A stretch of 64,000 nucleotides of DNA from CAVPFA01 sp963703655. GTDB taxonomy: Bacteria > Actinomycetota > Acidimicrobiia > Acidimicrobiales > Bog-793. The stretch is taken from contig CAVPFA010000003.1 in assembly GCA_963703655.1 (NCBI GenBank), positions 806,001 through 870,000 on the forward strand. Reading direction: 5' to 3'. Shown in pieces: positions 36,181 through 44,706 of the stretch; positions within the stretch are counted from its first letter, which is position 1, and each line of letters opens with the position of its first letter. The position numbers and the translations under genes are program-made. A model generated the notes under the pieces. That model searched no databases. It was not told the DNA's origin and was given only the letters and a program-made list of their open reading frames with translations.

Positions 36181-37752
36181 ATGTCGGTCAATCAGGGAGC
36201 AGTTCCGCCGGCTGGCGGCATCGATGCTGACGTAGCCAGGCTCCACCAGCTCGGCTACGCGCAGGAGCTTCGGCGACGGATGGGAGGCTTCTCGAACTTC
36301 GCGGTCTCCTTCACGATCATCTCGGTGCTCTCGGGCTGCCTGACCCTTTACTTCTTCGGGATGGCCGAAGGCGGCCCGGTGGTCATCGTCTGGGGCTGGA
36401 TCATCGTCGGCATATTCACGGCCGTCGTCGGGCTGGGCATGGCGGAGATCGCGTCCGCCTATCCGACCGCGGGTGGGCTGTACTACTGGTCAGCCAAGCT
36501 GGCCAAGAGGAACCCCGGCGCTTGGAGCTGGTTCACCGGCTGGTTCAACCTGCTCGGCCAGGTCGCGATCACCGCAGGCATCGACTACGGCTTCGCCTTC
36601 TTCTTCGCGTCGTTCCTCAACATGACGACGAACTACCCGACGTCGGCCGGCTACGTCCTCATCGTCTACGCCGGCATCCTCATCCTCCACGGCATGCTCA
36701 ACACCTTCGGCGTGCGAGTGGTGGCCTTCCTCTCGGACATCTCGGTCTGGTGGCACATCCTCGGCGTGTTGATCATCGCTAGCGTGCTGGCGTTCGTCCC
36801 GAGCCACCATGCGTCGGCATCGTTCGTATTCACCAAGTTCGTCAATCTCTCGGGCTGGGGAGCCAAACCGTACGTGTTCCTCGTCGGGTTGTTGATGGCC
36901 CAGTACACCTTCACCGGCTACGACGCCTCCGCGCACATGTCCGAGGAGACGATGAACCCCGACCTCGGCGCGCCGCGGGGCATCGTCAGCTCGATCCTCG
37001 TTTCGCTGATCGCCGGCTGGGTCCTGATTCTCGCCATCACCTTCGTCCTCCCTACGAACATGGCCGTCTACACGAAGTACGCCGCCCAGGAGTTCGCCCC
37101 GGTGCTCATCTGGACCGACGCTATCGGTCGCCACGGCGCCGAGTTCCTGCTCGTGATCGCGTTCATGGCGCAGGCATTCTGCGGCATGGCGTCGGTCACG
37201 GCCAACTCCCGGATGCTGTACGCGTTCAGCCGGGACGGGGCCGTGCCCGGCCACCGGTTCTGGCACCGGATCAACCCCCGCACGAGGACGCCCACGAACA
37301 GCATCTGGTTCTGCGTCGTGTTCGCCTTCATCCTCGCCGTCCCCTCTCTGTGGAGCGGCGTCGCTTACGCCGCCGTCACATCGATCGCCACCATCGGCCT
37401 GTACATCGCCTACGTCCTGCCGACGCTGCTCCGCCGCTTTCAGGGCTCGAGCTTCCAAGGAGGCCGATGGAGCCTCGGCAGGTGGAGCCCGTTCATCGGC
37501 TGGCTGGGCATCATCTGGGTGGCGTTCATCGCGGTGCTGTTCATGCTGCCCACCGTAAGCCCCGTCAACCACGACACCTTCAACTACGCCCCGATCGCCG
37601 TCGGGGTGGTGCTCCTTTTCGCCGGGGGCTACTGGTTGCTGTCAGCTCGCAAGTGGTTCACCGGCCCGAAGGTTCAAGGCGACGAGGCGCAGTTGAAGGC
37701 CATCGAGGCCGAGTTCGCGAACGTTGAGCGTGAATTAGAGGAAGTCGACTGA
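36181..37752 (+). CDS. APC-superfamily amino acid permease
   Basis: 523-residue, 12-TM transporter of the amino acid/choline (ACT) family. The N-terminus LHQLGYAQELRRRMGGFSNF leads into TM1 FAVSFTIISVLSGCLTLYFF. Family motifs are GLGMAEIASAYPTAGGLYYW, FTGYDASAHMSEETMNPDLG (TM6 substrate loop region) and MASVTANSRMLYAFSRDGAV. It most resembles GABA, choline or ethanolamine-type permeases. ATG 36181 follows a purine-rich GGGGAGGGGGG tract. It is divergent from the SulP gene and no catabolic partner is adjacent. Confidence 0.88.
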   Translation: MSVNQGAVPPAGGIDADVARLHQLGYAQELRRRMGGFSNFAVSFTIISVLSGCLTLYFFGMAEGGPVVIVWGWIIVGIFTAVVGLGMAEIASAYPTAGGLYYWSAKLAKRNPGAWSWFTGWFNLLGQVAITAGIDYGFAFFFASFLNMTTNYPTSAGYVLIVYAGILILHGMLNTFGVRVVAFLSDISVWWHILGVLIIASVLAFVPSHHASASFVFTKFVNLSGWGAKPYVFLVGLLMAQYTFTGYDASAHMSEETMNPDLGAPRGIVSSILVSLIAGWVLILAITFVLPTNMAVYTKYAAQEFAPVLIWTDAIGRHGAEFLLVIAFMAQAFCGMASVTANSRMLYAFSRDGAVPGHRFWHRINPRTRTPTNSIWFCVVFAFILAVPSLWSGVAYAAVTSIATIGLYIAYVLPTLLRRFQGSSFQGGRWSLGRWSPFIGWLGIIWVAFIAVLFMLPTVSPVNHDTFNYAPIAVGVVLLFAGGYWLLSARKWFTGPKVQGDEAQLKAIEAEFANVERELEEVD

Positions 37753-37824
37753 GCCGTCGTTGGGGCGTTGCCTCGGGCCTCGACCCGCGTCTTGGGCGAC
37801 TGTTGTCCCGGGACTCAGCGAGCC

Positions 37825-38512
37825 TCACGCCGGAGAACGGTCGGTTCCCTGAGGATTTTGATCGAGTGAGGCGACCGCCTCGACCGTAAGACCGGAGAGG
37901 CTTCCCAGCACGAGCGCCGATTGCGCAAGCACCGTCGGATTCGGCCGATAGCAAGGACGCGGCACCGCGACGACTTGCAGACCCGCCGCGAGGGCGGCCC
38001 GCAGCCCGTTCTCGGAGTCCTCTACAGCCACACAGGACTCGGGCGGCGCGCCGAGCTTCTCAGCGACGGCCAAGTAGATGTCGGGTGCCGGCTTACCGCG
38101 CGACACCTCGTCTGAGGAGACGGTGGCTGTGAACGCGCTCAAGAGTTGTGCCGCGCTCAGTACGGCTTCGATGAGCAGCCGCGGGGACGAGCTCGCCAGG
38201 CCCAGCGGCCAACGCGTCACCATGCGTGCGACCGCCTCTCGTGCGCCCGGCATCAGGGGCAGCGCGGCGACAGTAACGATCGCGCATCCGCTCGATGACC
38301 AGGTCGGCGATTTTCTCGGCCGGCAACGCGACGCCGAGATCTTCTCCCAAGTACCGCGACCATTCGCGTGTGCTCATGCCCATCAGCTTTTCTTGGGCGT
38401 CGGGTGCCCAATGGCCGCCGCTGTCGTCCACAAGCGAGCGACGGACCTCTTCCCAGACTGGCTCCGAATCGATCAGGACTCCGTCCAGATCGAAGACCAC
38501 CGCTTCCACCAT
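37825..38512 (-). CDS. HAD-superfamily phosphatase (HAD-IA, beta-phosphoglucomutase-like), frameshifted
   Basis: Seen: motif I VVFDLDGVLIDSEPVWEEV at the N-terminus, cap-domain KLMGMSTREWSRYLGEDL, motif II LGLASSSP, motif III lysine RGKPAPDIYLAVAEKLG and motif IV CVAVEDSENGLRAALAAG. All catalytic residues are present. One extra base at about 38270-38282 separates IERMRDR from VAALPLMPGAREAVARM; with it removed the gene has 229 codons, normal for the family. Start ATG 38512 places motif I at residue 5. Likely a sugar-phosphate or small phosphoester hydrolase or mutase. The preceding amino-acid permease is convergent with it. Confidence 0.85.
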
Positions 38513-38697
38513 CACGTCATCGTCGCGCCCCCAGAGGTTGTCGGGCGTGAGCGTCGAGACTCCTCCGACCATTTGGACCGAGCTCGCCCCCGAGTGAACG
38601 CGCGTCGAGTGTCTTCACCTCACTGCCAACGGTTGAGGCGCTCTCCGCGTGTGCTGCGCGACCTCCATCTTGGGTCACGCGATAGCTCCTGCTGACG

Positions 38698-38735
38698 CGA
38701 ACCGACCTGGGGAAAGTAGCCCCCAGGTCGGTTCG
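38698..38735. terminator. Perfect 15-bp hairpin
   Basis: CGAACCGACCTGGGG (38698-38712) and CCCCAGGTCGGTTCG (38721-38735) are exactly complementary around the loop AAAGTAGC. It lies about 170 bases beyond the stop of the leftward methyltransferase gene and 186 bases upstream of the HAD gene start, so it probably terminates the former. No T-tract follows. The rest of the 392-base gap 38513-38904 shows no gene. Confidence 0.65.
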
Positions 38736-38904
38736 ACACCAACTGTCCAAGATTTTACGGTACCTGTAGTAGCAACCCGGGTGGTGGATTTCCCCTCCGT
38801 CCTCGCCGAAATCCCCTTGCGTCGCGTACGCAGTCGTCGCCAGCATGAGGGGCACAGCGGTCACGTGCAAGTGCGGGCCTCGCGAGCCTCGGCAAGAGCG
38901 GTCC

Positions 38905-39807
38905 CTACGGCCGCGGTGGCCGTCGTCGAAGCAGGAGCAGGAGATTCCACGTAGCCACCTCGCGGAGGACCGGAACCTCTACGAGCCAGTTGCACCACCA
39001 CGGGCAGTAACGAGGGACGGCTTCGAGGACATCGACCGCTTGCCACTTCCTGATCAATCGAAGCAGGGGTCCTACGTGAACAGGGAAGAGGTTCTCCCCG
39101 TACTCGTGGATGGGTGGGAAACCAGTAACCCGCTCATAGCGTCTTGCCGCCCGCTTACCGCCCAGATAGTGCCAAGGCGCCGTCTCGTGACCCCCCCAGG
39201 GTGAGTACCAGTTCGTGAACGAGACATAGATGACACCGCCTGCGCGTGTCGCACGCGCCATCTCGCGCATCATGGCGAAAGGATCTGCGACGTGCTCGAG
39301 CACGTTGGACGAGAACGTCACGTCGGCACCGCCGTCGCAGAAGGGCAACCGGTACCCATCGCCAACAATGGAACCCTGGGGGATCATCCGCCCGGGCGCC
39401 ACCGCCACCTGGTGAGGGCGGCCTGCGACGCGGGGGTCTGGGTGTGTGGTGCGTGGGTCGAGGTTTGGCAGGTCCGGCTCCACAAGCACACACGTCGCAC
39501 CGGCTTGCCTGAACGCGTCGGTGAAGTAGCCCACGCCGCCCCCGATGTCCAGGACAACGCCGCCGGCGAGCGTGACGTAAGGAGCGACTTGTGCCACCGA
39601 GTCCGCAGCCAAGAGCCGATAGAAGGTATCGGGGTCGCGTTGTTCCGAACGGAAAGCTCGAAAGAGCTCGATCGATCTCCTGAGCCCGGAGTTGCTACGC
39701 CGCAGAGATTGAGAGCTCTGCGGCCCCCGCTGACGCCGCTCCCCGTGTCCCTCTTTCTGGACCCGTGCGGCGGGTTCGGTCGTCCCGAGGCTCGAGGCAG
39801 CGGTCAT
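38905..39807 (-). CDS. Class I SAM-dependent methyltransferase
   Basis: About 300 residues. The SAM-binding core is GVVLDIGGGVGYFTDAFRQA, VLVEPDLPNL, YRLPFCDGGADVTFSSNVLE (motif IV/V with HVADPFAMM) and TRAGGVIYVSFTNWYSPWGG, the layout of Methyltransf_11-type enzymes. The C-terminal WHYLGGKRAARRYERVTGF region is typical of actinobacterial methyltransferases associated with glycan or lipid modification, but this is only suggestive. ATG 39807 was chosen; longer upstream reading is not family-like and would run into the ABC permease gene end. It is on the same strand as the ABC exporter genes, 73 bases downstream. Confidence 0.82.
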   Translation of the reverse strand: MTAASSLGTTEPAARVQKEGHGERRQRGPQSSQSLRRSNSGLRRSIELFRAFRSEQRDPDTFYRLLAADSVAQVAPYVTLAGGVVLDIGGGVGYFTDAFRQAGATCVLVEPDLPNLDPRTTHPDPRVAGRPHQVAVAPGRMIPQGSIVGDGYRLPFCDGGADVTFSSNVLEHVADPFAMMREMARATRAGGVIYVSFTNWYSPWGGHETAPWHYLGGKRAARRYERVTGFPPIHEYGENLFPVHVGPLLRLIRKWQAVDVLEAVPRYCPWWCNWLVEVPVLREVATWNLLLLLRRRPPRP

Positions 39808-39880
39808 GCCGCCAAACGTAGCCGTAAGTTCAGAAACCCCTGCGCGGCGGATCGAGCGCGCTGATCCAGGGTCGCCACCT

Positions 39881-41254
39881 TCACCCAGTACGACGGAAGA
39901 CAAGGTCCCGCAGGCCAACGCGGCCACCAGTCCGGAGCACGGCCCGCCGGTAGATCCGACTTGCGAAGATCGCCATGCCTGCGGTGGCGGCGATGCTGAT
40001 GAGCGCCGAAGCGAGAAACTCCCACCACGTGGCCTTGCCCAAGCCGACGAGCACCGACATGCAGAACGGCGCCGTCGGCGGCAAGTAGGCGAGGACATCG
40101 AAGAAGGCGTTGGGCGTACCCGAGCTCACGACGGTGATCGAATAGATGTAGGCGAAGAGGATGGGGATGCTGAGGGGCAGGGCGAGTGTTTGCACCTGGT
40201 CCTGGCGCTCGGCCGTCGAGCCGGCGGCGGCGTATACCCAGCAGTAGAAGGCGTACCCGAGCACGAACCACGCCAGCTCGGCCAGCAGGCCCAATGGGGC
40301 AGAGCCCTTCAGCAGATCGGAGCCGACACCGGCGCCAATCGCAAGCGCAAAACCAACGAGCAGCAACGCCTGTCCAAGTGCCACCAGGCCGATACCCAGC
40401 ACCTTGCCGCCAAGCAGTTGGATGGGGCGCACCATGGCGAGCAGGACCTCCACGACGCGGCTCGACTTCTCCTGCATGACGCCTATGAGGATCCAGGTGC
40501 AGTACTGCGTGAGCAAGTAGAAGAGCAGCACGATCCCGATGATCGAGGGAGTCTTGGCGTTGGCGCTCTTCGAGCTGCCGACGAGGGTGCGGATTGGGAC
40601 GGATTGCGAGTTGGTGACTGTGGCGGCTTGCGCCGGCGTCAGGTGCGCCCGGTGGTAGGCGATCACGACGCCTAGGTACTCGGCGATCGTGGCCACGAGC
40701 CCCGGATCAGCAGGGGAGCTGCTCGCTGTCGCAGGCTGGTAGAGGAGGACCTCCCTCGAGTCGATGATCGAGAAATAGCTCGCTCCGGACTTGAGATCGC
40801 TCTTGGCAACGACCACCGACGCTTCGGGGACGAATTGCACCTTGTCTTTGTTCGACTGCGCCGCCGCCAAGACGAGTTCCCGCGCGACGGGTGACACCGT
40901 CCCGACGACACCGACCTTTTGGAGCGTCGGTCCGCTGCTGCCCTTGCGGAGCGTGGGGATCACGACGGCGGCGCCGACCGCGAGAAGCATGAAGATCGTG
41001 CTCACGCGGAAGATGCGTCCGCGCAAGCGCTCGCGGATCTCCCGGCCGGCAACTAACCCGACGTCGCCAAGGGCAGCCTCGACGGCGTTCCAGCGCGACC
41101 TCTGCGCCGCAGCAGCGAGCTGGGCGGTGTCCGGCGCGGCAGCGGCCGCCCCGGCGGCTATCGGATCGGCCCGCCGCCGTCGTTTAGCCCGCCAGATCGC
41201 GAACCGCACGACCACGAGGGCAGCAATCGCCACGGAGATGAGCGCTGTTTTCAT
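39881..41254 (-). CDS. ABC-2-type transporter permease (NatB-like)
   Basis: 457-residue membrane subunit. An N-terminal TM segment and a linker with VAGREIRERLRGRIFRVSTI are followed by an extracytoplasmic domain between TM1 and TM2 (about residues 120-250, including VGVVGTVSPVARELV). A six-helix ABC-2 core contains VMQEKSSRVVEVLLAMVRPI, the family hallmark, and YLPPTAPFCMSVLVGLG. It is the membrane partner of the ATPase upstream; start ATG 41254 overlaps the ATPase stop by four bases (ATGA). NatAB-type systems export Na+ or small molecules and peptides, so the substrate is unknown. Confidence 0.9.
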   Translation of the reverse strand: MKTALISVAIAALVVVRFAIWRAKRRRRADPIAAGAAAAAPDTAQLAAAAQRSRWNAVEAALGDVGLVAGREIRERLRGRIFRVSTIFMLLAVGAAVVIPTLRKGSSGPTLQKVGVVGTVSPVARELVLAAAQSNKDKVQFVPEASVVVAKSDLKSGASYFSIIDSREVLLYQPATASSSPADPGLVATIAEYLGVVIAYHRAHLTPAQAATVTNSQSVPIRTLVGSSKSANAKTPSIIGIVLLFYLLTQYCTWILIGVMQEKSSRVVEVLLAMVRPIQLLGGKVLGIGLVALGQALLLVGFALAIGAGVGSDLLKGSAPLGLLAELAWFVLGYAFYCWVYAAAGSTAERQDQVQTLALPLSIPILFAYIYSITVVSSGTPNAFFDVLAYLPPTAPFCMSVLVGLGKATWWEFLASALISIAATAGMAIFASRIYRRAVLRTGGRVGLRDLVFRRTG

Positions 41255-42147
41255 ACGAGAGCCTCCCGGAATACCTCCGAGAGCCGCCGGCGAGCGAAGG
41301 TGAATTCCGTTACGCGGCCGGCCTTCATGGCGGCCCTGAGGACGATGTCGCTGTCAACGTCGTCCTCGAGGAGCAGGCGAACGGCACCGCCGATCAGTTC
41401 CGAAACGGTTACCCCCGCGAGACCACTAGCCCATTCCCCGGTCCGGTCTCCTTCGACTCGAACCTGCAGGCGGCGGGCTCCACTGGTGGCGAGTTCGTCG
41501 ACGGTTCCCGAGACTACGAGTCGTCCGTGGTCGATGATCGTCACGCTGTCGCAGAGGTCCTCCACGAGGTCGAGCTGGTGGCTGCTGAAGAGCACGCAGC
41601 GACCTTCCCTGGCTCGATCGACAAGGACTTGGCCGATGGTGTCGATGCCAGTCGGGTCGAGCCCGGAGAGCGGCTCGTCGAGCACGAGGAGGTCCGGATT
41701 GTGGGCTAGGGCGGCTGCTAGTTGCACACGCTGCTGGTTTCCGTGCGAGAGCACCTCTACTTTTGAGTCCCGGCGGTCGGCGATCTCGAGCCGCTCCAGC
41801 CAAGTCTCCGTCGCCTTGACGGCATCGCCGGCGCTGAGGCCGTGGAGGCGGCTGAGGTACTCGACCTGCTGGCCGACGAGCATCCCCGGGTACAGCCCAC
41901 GCTCCTCGGGCATGTACCCGAAGCGCCGCCGCTCGACCTGCCCAACCGGCGACCCGTCCCACCAAACGCTGCCTGCATCGAGGTCTGTGAGACCGAAGAT
42001 CGCGCGCATCGTGGTCGTTTTGCCGGCGCCGTTGGGACCGAGGAACCCGACCACCTGCCCGGCGGGGACCTCGAACGAAAGGTCGTTCAAGGCGACAATG
42101 GCGCCGTACGAGCGGCGCAGGCCCTTGAGCTCGAGCAGACCGCTCAC
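41251..42147 (-). CDS. ABC transporter ATP-binding protein (NatA-like)
   Basis: 298-residue nucleotide-binding subunit. Walker A GFLGPNGAGKTTTMRA, Q-loop GYMPEERGLYPGML, signature variant LSHGNQQRVQLAAAL (SHGNQ instead of SGGQ, a feature of NatA/DUF4162-type ATPases), Walker B LLVLDEPLSGLDP and H-loop LFSSHQLDLVEDL. The C-terminal ~80 residues form a DUF4162-like domain. Coupled to the permease downstream by a four-base overlap, so they act as one exporter. Confidence 0.93.
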   Translation of the reverse strand: MSGLLELKGLRRSYGAIVALNDLSFEVPAGQVVGFLGPNGAGKTTTMRAIFGLTDLDAGSVWWDGSPVGQVERRRFGYMPEERGLYPGMLVGQQVEYLSRLHGLSAGDAVKATETWLERLEIADRRDSKVEVLSHGNQQRVQLAAALAHNPDLLVLDEPLSGLDPTGIDTIGQVLVDRAREGRCVLFSSHQLDLVEDLCDSVTIIDHGRLVVSGTVDELATSGARRLQVRVEGDRTGEWASGLAGVTVSELIGGAVRLLLEDDVDSDIVLRAAMKAGRVTEFTFARRRLSEVFREALV

Positions 42148-42175
42148 CTTCGTACTTTATGCCCACGACTACCGC

Positions 42176-42540
42176 TCAGGCGGACGGCCGAGCACGCCCT
42201 GGCGCTACCGTTCGCGCAAGGATTCCGAGGGTCGCCCGCAACGCCGCTTCTGGAATCACAGGGAAGATGGCTGCGTCCTTCCAGCTTTGGTCGACGGATG
42301 ACCAGTCGTAGTACGAGGCAACGAGGTCCCCCCGTCGATCGGCCTGAGCGTGTAGCCGTATACATGGCCAAGGTTGAGCTGACCTTCGACCTTCCATGCG
42401 ATCTCGCGATTGGCTTCCAATTTCACGATCTCCACGGTCACGTCGTACAGACCGAGGCGGTAATCGTTAATGCCTCGATCGGCACGCACCGAGAAATCCT
42501 GGCGGACTGTTGTACGACCGTGGCCCGATCGGTCCGCTAA
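42176..42540 (-). pseudogene. SRPBCC/polyketide-cyclase-like remnant
   Basis: Two fragments of a START-like fold protein in different frames. NDYRLGLYDVTVEIVKLEAN with IAWKVEGQLNLGHVYGYTLR is read from about 42530 to 42330. ASYYDWSSVDQSWKDAAIFP with ALRATLGILARTVAP is read from about 42325 to 42176. The N-terminal third, which should hold the first strand and helices, is absent: the open frame simply runs back toward the preceding hydrolase gene. The protein is therefore both 5' truncated and frameshifted and is unlikely to be functional. Confidence 0.65.
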
Positions 42541-42556
42541 GGGGCGGCGATCCCGA

Positions 42557-43378
42557 TTAGAGCTCTCCGCCGACCGGGTTCAGGGCCCAGGATAGGGCGA
42601 AGTCGGCGATCTCTTCCCACCCTTCCTGGCCAATAAGGAAGTGCTGGCGCGCGAGGAACTCCTTGTACGCGGTGACCGCGTGTGACTTCTGCTGATGCTT
42701 GAGCTCGGACCGGTTGATAGACACCGGCGACACATGATCTTGCGCCCCGGCGATGATCAGCAGCGGCGCCCGCAAGTCGTTGCGGTAGTCGACCGCTGCG
42801 GGCGAGCGCGGAGTGAAGTTGGCAAACGCGGCCTGGAACAATGGACGACCCGGCCCGGGCGCCGCGTAACGCTCATATACGGCCCGGGACTCGTCCTCGG
42901 TCATCGCGTTGGTGAAGGCATAGTGAAACTCCTCGGGGGTGAGCGTCACTGCCCGATGCGCGTTGGCCGGGTTCTTCAACGCCGGCCAGCCGACCCGAAC
43001 AGTGCTGGGTGGCACGACATGGACGCCTTTGAACGGCGCTGAGTCGAGAGCGACCCCGGCGACGCCCAGCCCCCGTCCGAGTAGAATCTGGGTGATGAGA
43101 CCGCCGAAGGAGTGGCCGATGATGATCGGCTGGCGATCGAGGTCGGAGACGATCTTCTCGTAGTGATCGGCCACTTCAGCGATCCCCAGATCATCGATGT
43201 CCGACGTGTCCTTTCGCAGCGCCTCGATGTCGACGTCCATGCCCGGCCAGCTCTTGGCGATGACGGTGAAACCTTGATCGGAGAACCGCTCAACCCAGCG
43301 TTCCCAGCTTTTCGCTGTGAGGAAAAGCCCGTGGATCAAGACGACGGTATCCGGTGGGCTTACGACATGGTCCGTCAT
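42557..43378 (-). CDS. Alpha/beta-fold hydrolase
   Basis: 273-residue serine hydrolase. Seen: TVVLIHGLFLTAKSWERWV (oxyanion HG motif), the nucleophile elbow IIIGHSFGGLITQIL with Ser in GHSFGG, the acid-bearing LLIIAGAQDHVSPV, and the catalytic His in LARQHFLIGQEGWEE. ATG 43378 follows AAGGAGATTTC; the frame opens further upstream without a site. Related proteins are annotated as non-heme haloperoxidases or esterases; the real substrate is unknown. It shares a direction with the SDR gene upstream, with a 340-base gap. Confidence 0.88.
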   Translation of the reverse strand: MTDHVVSPPDTVVLIHGLFLTAKSWERWVERFSDQGFTVIAKSWPGMDVDIEALRKDTSDIDDLGIAEVADHYEKIVSDLDRQPIIIGHSFGGLITQILLGRGLGVAGVALDSAPFKGVHVVPPSTVRVGWPALKNPANAHRAVTLTPEEFHYAFTNAMTEDESRAVYERYAAPGPGRPLFQAAFANFTPRSPAAVDYRNDLRAPLLIIAGAQDHVSPVSINRSELKHQQKSHAVTAYKEFLARQHFLIGQEGWEEIADFALSWALNPVGGEL

Positions 43379-43718
43379 GAAATCTCCTTGGGATCGGTAC
43401 CGATGCACACAGATGCTGCAGGTGGTGACGGTAGGGACGAGGGGCGGGGGTCGAATCATGGAAACACCCCAGTCCTGGGCGCGGGGAGTGAACCTGAGTG
43501 CCTACTGGGTGACGGCGGTCAGCTCGAGGAGTCAGCGACGTCGGGTCGCTTCGAGGCCGCGCTGTCCGCTCGCGGGCGTACATCTGTCGAGGAATACCAG
43601 CGCCTCGGCGTTTAAATGTTCCGGACCATCACACCGGAATCGGGGAGGGCCTTATTTCGTGATGGGACGTTACGGGGTGTGTCTCGGTGGAGAGAAGGCT
43701 GAGCGTCTCGGCGTCCAG
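43379..43718. other. 340-base gap without a recognisable gene
   Basis: Between the SDR stop and the hydrolase start, both leftward. I see no coding frame with a ribosome site and no strong hairpin; it likely carries the hydrolase promoter. An AT-rich patch (GTTTAAATG, about 43610-43619) is the only conspicuous element. Confidence 0.3.
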
Positions 43719-44507
43719 TCAAGTGGTCTTTATCAGGCCGCCGTCGATGATGTAGTTCGCGCCAGTCACGTTGGCAGTGCGCTCGGACGCGAGCAGCACT
43801 ACGAGGGTGGCGACTTCCTCGGCGGTGCTGAACCGCCCTGTCGCGAAGCCGCCCATCCCGGCCACTATTCGATCGCGGGCCGTGGCGGCGTCCACGCCGG
43901 TGGCTGCGGCCACGGTTGCAGCTACACCGTGGTCGCCGAGCCACAGGTCCGTGCTGACCGGGCCGGGCGAGACGGCGTTGACGTGAATGCCCTTGGGCCC
44001 GAGCTCCTGGGCAAGTGACTTGGTCAGGTTGGCGACAGCCGCCTTGCTCGCTCCGTAGTCGATCGTCGCGCCATCCGGCTGGTAAAAGGCGTTCACCGAG
44101 GCGATGTTGACGATCGCACCGCTTCCACGCTCGACCATCACCGGCACGGCGGCGCGGGTCGCCCGCACGGTGGTGAAGAAGTTCATCTGCAGGGACCACT
44201 CGAAGTCTTCGTCGGTGACCGCGAGAAACCCGTCTAGGCGGAGTTTGACGGCACCGACGTTGTTGACGAGCACGTCGATCGTCCCGTGTTCGTCAACGGC
44301 TCGCTGCACGAGCGCGGCCGGCGCGGCCCGGTCGGACAGGTCCAACTCGACGGCGGTCACGCCGACCAGATCGGCAAGGTTGTCGGCCGTTAAGGCCCCA
44401 GCCACGACGCGTGCACCCTCCTGGACAAGCGCCTTGGTCACAGCCATACCGATGCCTTTGCTCGCGCCAGTGACGACGGCAGTCTTACCGGCAAGCATCA
44501 GATCCAT
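43719..44507 (-). CDS. Short-chain dehydrogenase/reductase
   Basis: 262-residue classical SDR. The cofactor loop is TGASKGIGMAVTKAL, with DVLVNNVGAVKLRLDGFLAV and the catalytic Ser in AIVNIASVNAFYQ, Tyr-Lys in IDYGASKAAVANLTKSLAQE, then VNAVSPGPVSTDLW. The C-terminus VTGANYIIDGGLIKTT is the standard ending. The absence of an early acidic residue after beta-2 (GALTADNLADL) fits NADP preference only weakly. ATG 44507 follows AAGGAGCAGGG. It is divergent from the LAL regulator, a frequent arrangement for a regulator and its target. Confidence 0.92.
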   Translation of the reverse strand: MDLMLAGKTAVVTGASKGIGMAVTKALVQEGARVVAGALTADNLADLVGVTAVELDLSDRAAPAALVQRAVDEHGTIDVLVNNVGAVKLRLDGFLAVTDEDFEWSLQMNFFTTVRATRAAVPVMVERGSGAIVNIASVNAFYQPDGATIDYGASKAAVANLTKSLAQELGPKGIHVNAVSPGPVSTDLWLGDHGVAATVAAATGVDAATARDRIVAGMGGFATGRFSTAEEVATLVVLLASERTANVTGANYIIDGGLIKTT

Positions 44508-44706
44508 CCCTGCTCCTTCGTCGCGATTGTCACCATGGCCGTCCTCCGGCCTCCCCGACAGCTTCACCGACGACGCTGTCGCATGGAATCCCTGACAGTC
44601 CATAGTCGGCTCACGGCCTCCTATAGGAAGGACTCCACCCACGCGAGGGCGCCCTGCCGGCTACGCCCGGACCGGGAGCGCGGACCGGCACGTACTATCA
44701 GCGGTA

